64,000 bases of DNA from Pseudomonadota bacterium (lineage in GTDB: Bacteria > Desulfobacterota > Syntrophobacteria > Syntrophobacterales > Syntrophobacteraceae). Position 1 is the stretch's first letter; each line of letters begins with the position of its first letter. Location: positions 1 through 64,000 of the forward strand of contig JAEZXS010000244.1 of assembly GCA_023442755.1 (NCBI GenBank), written 5' to 3'. This document shows positions 53,155 to 63,037 of the stretch, one piece after another. The position numbers and the translations under genes were made by a program. The notes under the pieces were generated by a model. The model did not search any database and had not been told where the DNA came from. It worked only from the letters and a program-made list of their open reading frames with translations.

Positions 53155-53634
53155 ATGAAAAACACCGAGGACAGATATATTCTGCGCGATATTTCGGTAG
53201 AGCCGCTTCGGTCAAGGTATGTGGAGCAGATCAGCCTGAACCTCGCATCGATGGACCCATGGCTGACCCTGGAATACAAGCCCGAAGTCATCTCCTTCTA
53301 CCTCCTGCGTGCCGATCCGGCTTTGAAACGCTATACCGTGCTCGTTTCGAACAGGGTTGCCGGAGTCATGTCCCTGAGGCATCCCTGGCTGTTCGGGCCT
53401 TTTCTGGAACTCATCGCCCTTTTCGGAGACCTTCGGGGTAAGGGGATCGGCGCCCGCCTGATCGACTGGATATGCGGCCAGTACCCGACGGCCGGAAATC
53501 TCTGGGCCACCGTCTCATCCTTCAACCTGGACGCGCAGCGGTTTTACCTGCGCATGGGCTTCGAGCAGATCGCCACCCTGGATAACCTGATCAAGCCGGG
53601 GAGACACGAAATTCTGCTTCGAAAGAGACTGTGA
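53155..53634 (+). CDS. GNAT-family N-acetyltransferase
   Basis: The 159-residue protein has the GNAT fold. The acetyl-CoA motif A appears as ELIALFGDLRGKGIGARLID, and the late NLDAQRFYLRMGFEQIAT segment is typical of these enzymes. The acceptor is unknown. GAAAGAGGAATGGG precedes the ATG. It is divergent from the deacetylase gene and followed by a strong terminator. Confidence 0.88.
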   Translation: MKNTEDRYILRDISVEPLRSRYVEQISLNLASMDPWLTLEYKPEVISFYLLRADPALKRYTVLVSNRVAGVMSLRHPWLFGPFLELIALFGDLRGKGIGARLIDWICGQYPTAGNLWATVSSFNLDAQRFYLRMGFEQIATLDNLIKPGRHEILLRKRL

Positions 53635-53680
53635 GCACCGCATTCGGGGAATGCCGAACCGGCGCAGCCCCGGAATAAAA

Positions 53681-53713
53681 AAAGAGGGCCGGTTGTTCAT
53701 CCGGCCCTCTTTT
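53681..53713 (+). terminator. Terminator after the GNAT gene
   Basis: The stem AAAGAGGGCCGG pairs with CCGGCCCTCTTT around an eight-base loop, with a T-run on either strand. It serves the acetyltransferase transcript and can also stop leftward transcription. Confidence 0.88.
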
Positions 53714-53720
53714 CGCTTCA

Positions 53721-53749
53721 AAAAAACGGCCGGTGGGATTCCGCCGGCC
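53721..53749 (-). terminator. Terminator of the Lpp-like gene
   Basis: On the minus strand the stem GGCCGG/CCGGCC is followed by GTTTTTTT, 30 bases after the lipoprotein stop codon. Confidence 0.85.
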
Positions 53750-53778
53750 TGTTCTTTCATAAAAATAGAAATGCGAAG

Positions 53779-54039
53779 TTACTTCTTCATGTGTTTCTTG
53801 AAGATGGATTCGCACTTGTCAGCAGCGGCTTCTGCCCTGCGAGCGGCGTTTTCAGCTCTCATTGCGGCAGCTTCAGCTGCTCTGGCGCTGGCTGTACACT
53901 GCTGTTCGATTGCCTGAGCTTTGTCCATAGCTGCCTGGCAGAGTTCAGTACACTTCTTGGCATCCTGGGAACAGGCGCAGCCGGAGATCATGGTGAAAGC
54001 CAATGCTACAACAAACAAAACTGCCACTATTCTCTTCAT
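53779..54039 (-). CDS. Lpp-like alanine-rich coiled-coil lipoprotein with heptad-spaced cysteines
   Basis: The 86-residue protein has a lipoprotein signal ending in ISGC at residue 20. The mature 66 residues form one Ala-rich helix and end in two lysines (FKKHMKK). Counting from the lipidated Cys, the other cysteines are at 3, 10, 14, 28 and 56. They fall on the same two heptad positions (3 and 0 modulo 7), which are otherwise filled with Ala, Ile or Ser, as in a coiled-coil core. A C-terminal lysine is the residue by which Braun lipoprotein is joined to murein. AAGGAGGAAAGAGT precedes the ATG. A YbiS-like transpeptidase gene lies upstream on the same strand. Confidence 0.82.
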   Translation of the reverse strand: MKRIVAVLFVVALAFTMISGCACSQDAKKCTELCQAAMDKAQAIEQQCTASARAAEAAAMRAENAARRAEAAADKCESIFKKHMKK

Positions 54040-54279
54040 ACTCTTTCCTCCTTAAGAACCAAGCGAAATAATTTTTGATTTGTCTTCAACTTCAAGACCC
54101 TCCGTAAAAAACTCTGGTAGTCCCACCTCCTCTCCCATACAGGATAGAAATGCAACTTATGCAGTGTTTTAGACCAGCTATGCGGCCTTTCTGATAAAAA
54201 CGCGTTAGATGCTACGCCAGCTATTTGATAAAATCAAGCAATTTTTCTACCAAACGTAGGCTGGCAAACGCCCGCGCTA

Positions 54280-55239
54280 TCATTCCTGCGTCATCTCCGC
54301 AACTTTGAGCGAATGGTCTTCACCAGACATCCTGCTCACGTCCGTAGGCACCCCGTTTTGCAGGGAAATCGCCACGGCAAATTTCTTCTGATCCACTTGA
54401 TTCGCGTATGGATATTGGGCCAGTTTATCGAAGGCATATTTGGAATAGTCCGGAATTTTCTTATATACGTCCGGGTGCGCTTCTACATATACCTGGCCAT
54501 TCTTGCGGCCGAATTTGACTGGTTCGTAAATGATTTCGAGCTTGGTACCCATGGCAACCTGGGGATAGAGGATACGGATGTGTTCGGGGTAGCACCGGAT
54601 GCATCCATGGCTGACCAGGCGGCCGACTCCCCAGGGCATCGCCGTGCCGTGAACCCCATATGCACCGGCTGAAAACTTCATGACGAATTCCCCAAGCGGG
54701 TTTTCGGGTCCGGGAGGCATAACGGCCATACCATATTTTGCCTGTAGCGAGGCAGGAATGTACCAGGACGGGTTGGGCCGTTTCTCATTTACGAAATAAG
54801 TTCCGAGAGGGCTCTCCCACCCCTCGTCGCCGATCCCGATGGGGTAGGTCTGGACGGTGGAGCTGTTGCGATCGAAAAAGTAGAGTCTGAGCTCAGGCAC
54901 GTTGATCACGATTTGGTAGAGCTGGCTTGGGGGGAGCACCCAGGTGGTCGGAATGAAGATCCGTTTGCCTCTGGGTGGAATCCACGCATCCATTTTTGGA
55001 AACAGGAGGTCAAGAGAGTTGTACCCAAGTCCGTTTTTCCTTGCCAGATCGAGAAGCGTATCTTTGTCCTTGATGCTGTACCAGCGGGGAGCGCCGATCA
55101 CAGTCAGGTCCGGTACCCGGTATTCGAACTTTTGTACGGTTGCAGTGAACTCTTCGTCGCCTGCGGCAAAGGAAATCGAGCAGCCTAGTGCTAAGAAAAC
55201 GATAAAAAGGCACAGGGCAACGACTTTCTTCTTTCTCAT
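54280..55239 (-). CDS. L,D-transpeptidase, ErfK/YbiS type, with LysM-like domain
   Basis: The 319-residue exported enzyme has a signal peptide (KKKVVALCLFIVFLALGCSI), a LysM-like segment at about residues 50-95 (WYSIKDKDTLLDLARKNGLG) and the YkuD catalytic domain. That domain contains INVPELRLYFFDRN, YPIGIGDEGWESPLGTYFVN, VMPPGPENPLGEFVMKF and the active-site GVGRLVSHGCIRCYP. The overall order matches E. coli YbiS and ErfK, which attach Lpp to murein through its C-terminal lysine. The start at 55239 follows AGGGA; the longer frame upstream is unsupported. The Lpp-like gene lies 240 bases downstream on the same strand. Confidence 0.9.
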   Translation of the reverse strand: MRKKKVVALCLFIVFLALGCSISFAAGDEEFTATVQKFEYRVPDLTVIGAPRWYSIKDKDTLLDLARKNGLGYNSLDLLFPKMDAWIPPRGKRIFIPTTWVLPPSQLYQIVINVPELRLYFFDRNSSTVQTYPIGIGDEGWESPLGTYFVNEKRPNPSWYIPASLQAKYGMAVMPPGPENPLGEFVMKFSAGAYGVHGTAMPWGVGRLVSHGCIRCYPEHIRILYPQVAMGTKLEIIYEPVKFGRKNGQVYVEAHPDVYKKIPDYSKYAFDKLAQYPYANQVDQKKFAVAISLQNGVPTDVSRMSGEDHSLKVAEMTQE

Positions 55240-55660
55240 GTGGCTTTTCCCTAATTTGCTGAAATTTTGAACATCGCATCCCTGGGATTGGCCGTTACAA
55301 TAAAGAGTCTCCAATTTCAGATCAAGCCTTTTTTGACCTGAAAACAGAGATTACTCTTCAATCGGAAAATCTCCCGGGGATGAAAAGGGAAAAAAGCCGC
55401 TCTCCTCCTCTAATTTCAAAAATCGATCAGTCCAAAGACCTTCCTTTTGCCGGGCCAAATGCCTAGATTTTGTTTTTCATATCTAAACGGGCCTGTTTGT
55501 GCCAAAATTAAACGCGGCCTGTTTTCCGAATGCCAGTGCGCATTCACGGGACTTGGCATCGCGGATCCCACGGCCGAGGTTTGAAAAATGATAATCACAA
55601 ACAACGGCTTGTACAGATGAAAGCAGGTATTTTCTCATATCTAATTTAACGGAGGAGAGA
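55240..55660. other. Divergent promoter region of the L,D-transpeptidase and aldolase genes
   Basis: No gene is supported in these 421 bases; short frames lack ribosome-binding sites and family patterns. The right end carries AACGGAGGAGAG, the ribosome-binding site of the aldolase gene. Confidence 0.4.
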
Positions 55661-56794
55661 ATGGACAAAAAGTGCGCTGAAAAGCGGCCTGAAAACGTGA
55701 AAAAGCGCTTTCCCAACAGTGTAGTTCCCCTGGTCAACGGAAAGGCCCTGATAAAGGCGGCCAGGAAACACACCGCCATGATTATGGCAACCAACATCCG
55801 CTGCCGGCTCCCGGTGGCCGGAATTGCCATGGCATCGATGGCGGCGAAGGCCCCCGTTATATATGAAATAGCGAAATCGGAACTGGGTTACACGGAATTT
55901 ACGCCATACAGCTTTGCCGAATTCATAATCGAGGAAAACGAGCGGCTGGGAAATACCAAGGTGCCGTTTGCCGTGCACGCAGACCACACAACCGTGAAGA
56001 AACCCGAAGAGGTGGATTCGACGGCCGAACTGATCGCAAAGGAAATAGAAGCGGGCTTCACTTCCTTTGCCATCGACGCCTCTCATATGGAAAACGAGAA
56101 GAACCTGGCGGCAACCATCCGCCTGGCCAGGCCGATCATCGAAGCGGGGCTCAACCTCGAGGTCGAACTGGGGGAAATTGGCGCAAAGAGCGGCAGCGCG
56201 GAAGGTTTCACTCAGCCGGAGGAAGCCAAATGGTTCATCGGCGAGCTCGACAAGAACGGGGTTCGTCCCGATCTGCTCGCGATCAACAACGGGTCGATTC
56301 ACGGAACCTACTTCGGCACATCCCAGGAAGGAATTCAGCTCGAGCTTACCCGCTCCATCTGGGAAGCAATTCAATCCTGGTCGGTGGACATCGCCCAGCA
56401 TGGAATTACGGGAACCTCTCTCGACAAGATATCTTCCTTCATTCAATATGGAATTAGAAAGGGCAATGTCGGGACCCTCTGGCAGAACGTCGCTTTCGGC
56501 CTGGCAATGAACCAGAACGGAAACGCCTTGACCAGGGAGGACAGGAGCTACATCAAGCGGCCTTATCGAGGCATTCCTGACGAATTGTGGGAGGAAATGG
56601 TAAAATGGGCGAAGGAGACCAACAACACCGGCGGCAACATCAAGAACGCCAACAAGCCTTTTGCCCCGTTCTTCAACGCTCTTCCGATCGAATACAAGAA
56701 GAGGACGGCCGAGCATGCCTATGAAGAGGCCGTGCGCCTGTTCGAAGCCACCCACTCGATCGGCCTGGCCGACAGTGTGTGGGAGTTCCTCTAG
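55661..56794 (+). CDS. Class II fructose-bisphosphate aldolase family protein
   Basis: The 377-residue protein has the class II signature VPFAVHADHTTVKKPEEVDS (metal-binding His), ELGEIGAKSGSAEGF, LAINNGSIHGTYFG and DIAQHGITGTSLDKI. It cleaves or forms fructose 1,6-bisphosphate or a related ketose phosphate using zinc. It is longer than tagatose-type enzymes, and the start MATNIRCRLPVAGIAMA region differs from the common FbaA opening, so substrate preference is open. GGAGGAGAG precedes the ATG. It is monocistronic. Confidence 0.85.
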   Translation: MDKKCAEKRPENVKKRFPNSVVPLVNGKALIKAARKHTAMIMATNIRCRLPVAGIAMASMAAKAPVIYEIAKSELGYTEFTPYSFAEFIIEENERLGNTKVPFAVHADHTTVKKPEEVDSTAELIAKEIEAGFTSFAIDASHMENEKNLAATIRLARPIIEAGLNLEVELGEIGAKSGSAEGFTQPEEAKWFIGELDKNGVRPDLLAINNGSIHGTYFGTSQEGIQLELTRSIWEAIQSWSVDIAQHGITGTSLDKISSFIQYGIRKGNVGTLWQNVAFGLAMNQNGNALTREDRSYIKRPYRGIPDELWEEMVKWAKETNNTGGNIKNANKPFAPFFNALPIEYKKRTAEHAYEEAVRLFEATHSIGLADSVWEFL

Positions 56795-57342
56795 TCCGGC
56801 GGGAAAAGTCTCACCGCGGAGCTGCAGAGATCGCGGAGGAAGAACGGAAATGAGCATTAATGCCAGCCCGACGCAAAGCAGTCTCATTTACCTCCCTCGG
56901 CGGTCTCTGCCCCAGTTTTACGGCGTCCCCTGCGGTGAATGTGTTTGGCCTTAGTTGACAGCAACGGGGCCTTGCTGAGGCAACAGCTTTTGAGAGCCCG
57001 CCACCGCGCCGAAGTTTTCCCCGCATATCCCCGCCTCGCCTGTTTTCAGGCCATTCCGGAAAATCTCCCTCGGGCAACACGCCATAGTTATTCCCAAATC
57101 CAGAAATTCTGTCTCCGTCCCAGGAATTTTCTTGCATTTCCTCAAGCATTCAATGAGAATCTTCAGGCCTGTTTTAAACAGGAACTTCAGGGGCAAAAGT
57201 ACCAGTCTGAGCCGGATATCATCCGGAAAGCCGTTAGAATTCAGGAAAAATGGGAGCTTTTCAGTCTAGGCGAGCCAGACAGAAGCGCTGAGGAACGTTT
57301 CCCCGTAGCGGGGAGATGTTCGAATCGGGTCAGGAGAGGTCT
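56795..57342. other. Intergenic region, mostly repeat
   Basis: The left 145 bases are the CACCGCAGAG-type element. The remaining 400 bases hold no recognised gene; a short frame at 56939-57433 overlaps the remA start in another frame and is rejected. The promoter of the remA-gmk-rlmB cluster should be near 57250-57320. Confidence 0.45.
56810..56939. repeat. MITE-like element with CACCGCGGAG ends, copy 3
   Basis: The left end TCACCGCGGAGCTGCAGAGA and the right end CGGCGTCCCCTGCGGTGA are inverted relatives of the same ends at 19884-20103 and 47835-48034. AGTTGAC follows at 56953. This is the shortest of the three copies. Confidence 0.65.
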
Positions 57343-57627
57343 ATGGAAGTTAAATTGCTCAACATCGGATTTGGCAACACCGTCATTGCGAACAGGGTGG
57401 TCGCGATCGTTTCCCCGGCTTCTGCTCCCATGAAAAGACTCAAAGAGGACGCCCGGCAGGGAAACAAACTGATAGACGCCACTATGGGCCGCCGCACCCG
57501 GTCGATCATCATCACTGACAGCGACCATGTTATCCTTTCCGGCGTTCAGGCCGAGACCATTGCCCAGCGACTGCTGATCGACGGAAACACCAAAGAGGTA
57601 AATCTCTTAAAACAGCTCAAAGACTGA
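57343..57627 (+). CDS. RemA-like regulatory protein (DUF370)
   Basis: The 94-residue protein matches the DUF370/RemA family: [20 protein letters not shown] then [40 protein letters not shown] and [13 protein letters not shown]. In Bacillus RemA is a DNA-binding regulator of matrix genes; its role in proteobacteria is not established. The start at 57343 has CAGGAGAGGTCT upstream. It precedes gmk by two bases, an arrangement common in many bacteria. Confidence 0.88.
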   Translation: MEVKLLNIGFGNTVIANRVVAIVSPASAPMKRLKEDARQGNKLIDATMGRRTRSIIITDSDHVILSGVQAETIAQRLLIDGNTKEVNLLKQLKD

Positions 57628-57629
57628 TC

Positions 57630-58259
57630 ATGGTTTCTCCTGCTTACTCCGGGCAGCTTTTCATCATTTCCGCTCCTTCCGGAGTGGGAAAATCCACACT
57701 CATCCGGAACATTCTCTCCGAATGTCCGAAACTGAGGTATTCGGTTTCCTGCACCACGCGTCCTCCACGTCCGGAGGAAACTCCCGGAATCGATTATTGT
57801 TTTCTCTCGAAAGAGGAATTTCTGAGCGGGATCGGTTCCGGACGATTCCTGGAATGGGCCGAGGTCCACGGCCAGTACTACGGCACAGATGCTATCCCCA
57901 TTGAAAAATGGCTGAAATCGGGAAACGACGTCCTGCTGGATATAGACATCCAGGGTGCGCGCCTCGTCCGATGCGCATACCCTTCGGCACTGACCATCTT
58001 CATCCTGCCTCCTTCCATGAACGTGCTCGAGGAACGGTTGCGCAGCCGGGGCACCGAGACGCCCGAACAGTTGTCCATACGCATCGCTGCTGCCCAATCG
58101 GAGCTGCAGGAAGCCCCATGGTATGACTACATCGTCGTGAACGACAAACTGGAGGAAGCCATCCTGGACCTCAAGGCGATTCTGCGCTCCGGCCGGTGCG
58201 GCCGCTTTGTGCAGGCTCCGCGCCTGCGGGCTTTCCTGATGTCGCTTCCCCAGGCCTGA
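57630..58259 (+). CDS. gmk: Guanylate kinase
   Basis: The 209-residue enzyme converts GMP to GDP with ATP. The P-loop SAPSGVGKST is at about residues 14-23. SVSCTTRPPRPEETPGIDYC and the GMP-binding EWAEVHGQYYGT follow, then DVLLDIDIQGARLVR. The length is normal. It lies between the RemA-like and rlmB genes in one tight cluster. Confidence 0.95.
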   Translation: MVSPAYSGQLFIISAPSGVGKSTLIRNILSECPKLRYSVSCTTRPPRPEETPGIDYCFLSKEEFLSGIGSGRFLEWAEVHGQYYGTDAIPIEKWLKSGNDVLLDIDIQGARLVRCAYPSALTIFILPPSMNVLEERLRSRGTETPEQLSIRIAAAQSELQEAPWYDYIVVNDKLEEAILDLKAILRSGRCGRFVQAPRLRAFLMSLPQA

Positions 58260-58276
58260 CGACTTACCTTTTCTGC

Positions 58277-59044
58277 ATGAAAAGCAATCCGCGGACGGAA
58301 AAACAAATCTGGATATCGGGGATAAACCCCGTCCGGGAAGCCCTGCGCGCCAAAGGGCTGCCGGCCGGCAAACTCCTGCTCTCGCGCAGCGACCCGAGAG
58401 GCCGGGAACTCGAAGAGCTTGCTCGCCTGAGAAATATTCCGTTTGACCATGCCACGCGCGAGCGCCTCTCCGAACTGGCAGGACACAGCCACCACCAGGG
58501 CGCCGTTCTCGAAATCGCCGAATTCCCCTACGCCGGCCTCGAAGACCTTCTCGAAAAACCCCTCGGAGAGCGCGACCCGGTCCTCGTACTCGACAGCATC
58601 CAGGACCCGCAGAACCTGGGGGCGATCCTCCGGAGCGCCTGCTTCCTCGGCGCAAAAGCCATCGTCCTCCCGAAGGACCGCTCCGCCCGCGTCACCGCGG
58701 CAGTTATAAAGATCGCCGCCGGAGCGACCTCCTATGTTCCCGTCGTCCAGGTGACAAACCTCGTCCGCGCCCTGAATGAAATGAAAGAAGCCGGGTTCTG
58801 GACCGCCGGGCTCGATGTGCAGGGAGATAAAACGATCTATGATGCGGACCTCACCGTTCCGCTCTGCCTGGTAGTGGGAAACGAGCAGAAAGGCATGCGG
58901 CCGCTTGTAAGGAACGCGTGCGACCTGCTTCTGCGCATCCCCGCCTCCGGCCCGCTCCAATCGCTCAACGCCGCCTCCGCCGCAACCATCGCCCTGTCTG
59001 AGGTCCTGCGCCAGCGCTTAAAGGCGACTGCACAAAAAGGCTAA
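58277..59044 (+). CDS. rlmB: 23S rRNA 2'-O-ribose methyltransferase, RlmB/TrmH family
   Basis: The 255-residue SPOUT methyltransferase has an N-terminal substrate-binding domain (WISGINPVREALRAKGLPAG, HHQGAVLEI). The knotted SAM-binding domain follows: LVLDSIQDPQNLGAILRSAC, VVGNEQKGMRP and IPASGPLQSLNAASAATIAL. It probably methylates G2251 of 23S rRNA. The start at 58277 is where homology begins; earlier in-frame codons lie inside gmk. It ends the remA-gmk-rlmB cluster. Confidence 0.92.
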   Translation: MKSNPRTEKQIWISGINPVREALRAKGLPAGKLLLSRSDPRGRELEELARLRNIPFDHATRERLSELAGHSHHQGAVLEIAEFPYAGLEDLLEKPLGERDPVLVLDSIQDPQNLGAILRSACFLGAKAIVLPKDRSARVTAAVIKIAAGATSYVPVVQVTNLVRALNEMKEAGFWTAGLDVQGDKTIYDADLTVPLCLVVGNEQKGMRPLVRNACDLLLRIPASGPLQSLNAASAATIALSEVLRQRLKATAQKG

Positions 59045-59320
59045 GGCACAAAGCGCGGGGAGCGGAGCGCTCGGTCTCGCACGTTCGAACGAAATATCTA
59101 TCTTCGCGTCTTGCTGATGCATGATTTGGGAAAAAAGTAATCGAAATCGCATATTTTACGCCCTGAAATCTTCCTTTGCTTTGACACCGGCGATAATTTT
59201 CGTTACAGGTATAGAGAAATTCCAACTAGTGTACCTATCCGGCCAATCATCCCCCGAAATTCTACGGAAAAGCTGAGGGAATCTTTGTGCCTGGACAGTC
59301 AGGTAAACGCTCAGGTTTGA

Positions 59321-60631
<1,311 letters not shown>

Positions 60632-60644
60632 CATTTTTCCAGCT

Positions 60645-60677
60645 AGCCGAAGGCCGGACTCGAACCGGCCTTCGGCT
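60645..60677. terminator. Bidirectional hairpin between purA and yggS
   Basis: AGCCGAAGGCCGG and CCGGCCTTCGGCT form a 13-bp perfect stem around ACTCGAA. It reaches the stop codon of the convergent yggS gene. T-runs are weak on both sides, so it is a strong hairpin but an uncertain terminator. Confidence 0.7.
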
Positions 60678-61387
60678 CATGCCGTTTTTGGACTTCTTTT
60701 CCCGAAAAGGGCCGTCCCGATCCTCACGAGGGTGGCTCCTTCCTCGATTGCAACCTCGAAATCGCCGCTCATCCCCATGGAAAGCTCGGTTAGGTCTTCC
60801 GGGCGCGGACTGTTTTCCCGCAGCATGTCCAGCAGCTCGCGCATGCGCCTGAAGAAGGGCCGCGCCCGCTCGGGCTGATCGAAAAAGGGCGGAAGCGCCA
60901 TGAGTCCCCGGACTTGCAGGTGCTCCAAGCCTGACGCCATCTTGAAAAACGGAAGGAGTCCTTCCGTGGCAATGCCGCTCTTGGTCGGTTCATCCCCGAT
61001 GTTTACCTGGATGAGGACGGGGCCCTTCTTCCCGGCTTTGGCCGCCTGCCTGTCCAGTTCGGTTGCCAGGCTTTCGCGGTCGAGTGTTTCGATCCAGTCG
61101 CAGCACTCCAGCGCCACTTTGACCTTGTTGGTCTGGAGATGCCCGATGCAGTGCCAGGTTACGTCGAGTCCGGCCAGTTCTTCCTTCTTTTTGCGCGCTT
61201 CCTGGATGTAGTTCTCTCCAAGGATGGTAATACCCGCGCCGATTCCTTCACGTATTCTTTCAACCGGCACCGTTTTGGTCACGCCGACGAGCTTCACGCC
61301 CGAAGGATCGCGTCCGGCCACTCTGCATGCCGCCTCTATCCTTGCGCGTATCTCCGCCAGGTTGTGTGCAACTGAATCCGAATCCAT
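60677..61387 (-). CDS. yggS: YggS-family pyridoxal-phosphate homeostasis protein
   Basis: The 236-residue protein has a single alanine-racemase-like barrel. Pyridoxal phosphate binds the Lys in LVGVTKTVP (about residue 38). Other marks are GENYIQEARKK, WHCIGHLQTNKVK, VLIQVNIGDEPTKSGI and LSMGMSGDFEVAIEEGATLV followed by RIGTALFG. The family balances B6 vitamers and amino-acid pools. It is convergent with purA and upstream of a repeat-filled gap. Confidence 0.93.
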   Translation of the reverse strand: MDSDSVAHNLAEIRARIEAACRVAGRDPSGVKLVGVTKTVPVERIREGIGAGITILGENYIQEARKKKEELAGLDVTWHCIGHLQTNKVKVALECCDWIETLDRESLATELDRQAAKAGKKGPVLIQVNIGDEPTKSGIATEGLLPFFKMASGLEHLQVRGLMALPPFFDQPERARPFFRRMRELLDMLRENSPRPEDLTELSMGMSGDFEVAIEEGATLVRIGTALFGKRSPKTA

Positions 61388-61486
61388 GACTATTTATCCA
61401 GTATCTCTGCCTGCAATTACTCTTTGGCGTTTTTGCCCTCGCGCTTCGCGGGGCTTGCCTGGGAAGAAAAAAATATCGCGGTTGCA

Positions 61487-61661
61487 AGCCGCACAGGTTG
61501 ATGACAAACTCTAAAATCATAGCGATCGTTATTCCGGCGAAAGCCGGAATCTAGTGTTTTCAAGCATTTCTGGCCCCCGACGCCTGCCCCGGACCCGATC
61601 CGGGGTTCGTCGGGGTGACGGATTGGGGGCTTCTTCAACAGTCTGCGCGGTTGCAAGCCGC
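61487..61661. repeat. 176-bp dispersed repeat, copy 2, with flanking REP-like units
   Basis: This is nearly identical to 10823-10998, including both perfect hairpins. It is flanked by REP-like copies (61473-61495 and 61645-61673). It occupies most of the 296-base gap between yggS and thiS. The internal differences are a handful of substitutions and one base in a T-run. Confidence 0.85.
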
Positions 61662-61683
61662 TCCCACAGGCAACGCAGTGCCG

Positions 61684-61884
61684 CTACCCCCCGCCGACCA
61701 TGCGGATGATCTCGAAAGAGTCGCCCGGTTCGACGGGTTCGGTTTCGATTTCGCTGCGGGCGAGTATCCTCAGATTGCGTTCGACGGCAACCGACTTCGG
61801 TTCGATGCCCAGAGTTCGCAAAAGCTCACCCAGCACAGGTGCGCCCGCATACTGCCGATTTTCGCCGTTTACCTTTATTTCCAT
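61684..61884 (-). CDS. thiS: Thiamine biosynthesis sulfur carrier protein
   Basis: The 66-residue ubiquitin-like carrier (MEIKVNGENRQY...) ends in the required Gly-Gly (IIRMVGGG). There it is adenylated by ThiF and loaded with sulfur for thiazole synthesis. The start at 61884 gives the standard length; a longer frame upstream is antisense-like. It is the last gene of the thiF-thiG-thiH-thiS operon, 35 bases after thiH. Confidence 0.93.
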   Translation of the reverse strand: MEIKVNGENRQYAGAPVLGELLRTLGIEPKSVAVERNLRILARSEIETEPVEPGDSFEIIRMVGGG

Positions 61885-61919
61885 GATACCCGTCCGCCGT
61901 AAACTGTTCCAGTCTCGAT

Positions 61920-63032
61920 TTACATCAGAAAAGCGCAGTCCCAGTCCTTCCAGACCGGTTCGTAGCCTTTCCTGCGGATCACTTCCGCCACCGCCTCGGG
62001 GCTCCGATGATCGGCGACTTCGAACTGGGCTTCCGCCTCGTTTCCCAATGTATATCCTCCGGGCTCCGTCCGCGACCCCGCACTCATGGAAGTGATTCCA
62101 AGCGGGATCAGGTGATCGCGAAGCTCCGGCGTTTCGCGCGTGGAAAGCGTAAATCCCACGTCGGGCAGGGTCATCCGGAGCGCGGTCAGAAGCTGCACGA
62201 ACTGCCGGTCGGAAACGGGATGTTGCGGCTGGAACGCACCTGCCGCGGGTCGAAGCCGCGGGAAGGAGATCGATATCTGAGATTTCCAGAAGCGCTGCAT
62301 CAGGTAGCGGGAATGGAGCGCCAGGAAGAAGGCTTCCGTCCGCCAGTTGCCCAGGCCGAGGAGCGCCCCGAGCCCGATGCGCCGGAAACCGGCCTCGCCG
62401 CCCCTGTCCGGAGCTTCGAGCCTCCACTGGAAATTGCGTTTCCTGCCCCCGCGATGCACCTCTTTGTAGAGTTCCTGGTTGTACGTTTCCTGAAAGACCG
62501 TCAGGCCGTCGACGCCGTGGGCGATCAGGGTCCCGTAATCCTCCGTGCTCATTGGGTAAATTTCCACGCAGATGGAAGAAAACAGGGGGCGCAGCCTGTC
62601 GGCGATATCCGCGAAATATTCCACCGGGACGACCTTGGGGGCTTCCCCGGATACGAGCAGCAGGTGCCGGAAACCGAGCTTGTTTATGTAGGCGCCTTCC
62701 TCCACGACCTGTTCAGGGGTTAGGGTGAGGCGATCTACCTTGTTCTGAATGTTGAAGCCGCAGTAGGCGCAGCTGTTCGTGCACTGGTTCGAAACGTAGA
62801 GCGGAGCGAACAGGCTGACGGTTTTTCCGAACCTCAGCTGCGTGACCGCATGGGCGCGCTGGGCCATCTGTTCGAGGTACGGTTCCGCGGCCGGGGAGAG
62901 CAGGCTCATAAGGTTGCTGAGGCATGGATCTTTTGCCGCCAGGGCAGCTTCCACGTCCGTTGCGGTGCGTTCCCCGATTTCCTGCTCTACATCTTCCCAG
63001 CTTGTCTGCAAAATCTCATCGTAGAAACTCAT
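61920..63032 (-). CDS. thiH: 2-iminoacetate synthase (tyrosine lyase), radical SAM
   Basis: The 370-residue enzyme splits tyrosine to give dehydroglycine for the thiazole ring, the oxygen-independent route used by anaerobes. The cluster motif CTNSCAYCGF is at about residue 84. LLLVSGEAPKVVPVEYF, FQETYNQELYKEVHRGGRKR and SISFPRLRPAAGAFQPQHPV are family signatures. The start at 63032 is preceded by GAGGTAAAGAAG and lies five bases after thiG. The length is normal. Confidence 0.95.
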   Translation of the reverse strand: MSFYDEILQTSWEDVEQEIGERTATDVEAALAAKDPCLSNLMSLLSPAAEPYLEQMAQRAHAVTQLRFGKTVSLFAPLYVSNQCTNSCAYCGFNIQNKVDRLTLTPEQVVEEGAYINKLGFRHLLLVSGEAPKVVPVEYFADIADRLRPLFSSICVEIYPMSTEDYGTLIAHGVDGLTVFQETYNQELYKEVHRGGRKRNFQWRLEAPDRGGEAGFRRIGLGALLGLGNWRTEAFFLALHSRYLMQRFWKSQISISFPRLRPAAGAFQPQHPVSDRQFVQLLTALRMTLPDVGFTLSTRETPELRDHLIPLGITSMSAGSRTEPGGYTLGNEAEAQFEVADHRSPEAVAEVIRRKGYEPVWKDWDCAFLM

Positions 63033-63037
63033 CTTCT

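Noticed and set aside
57300..57342. CCCCGTAGCGGGG hairpin before the RemA-like gene as a riboswitch
   Set aside because: It is a short simple stem with no conserved aptamer sequence; it could at most affect translation.
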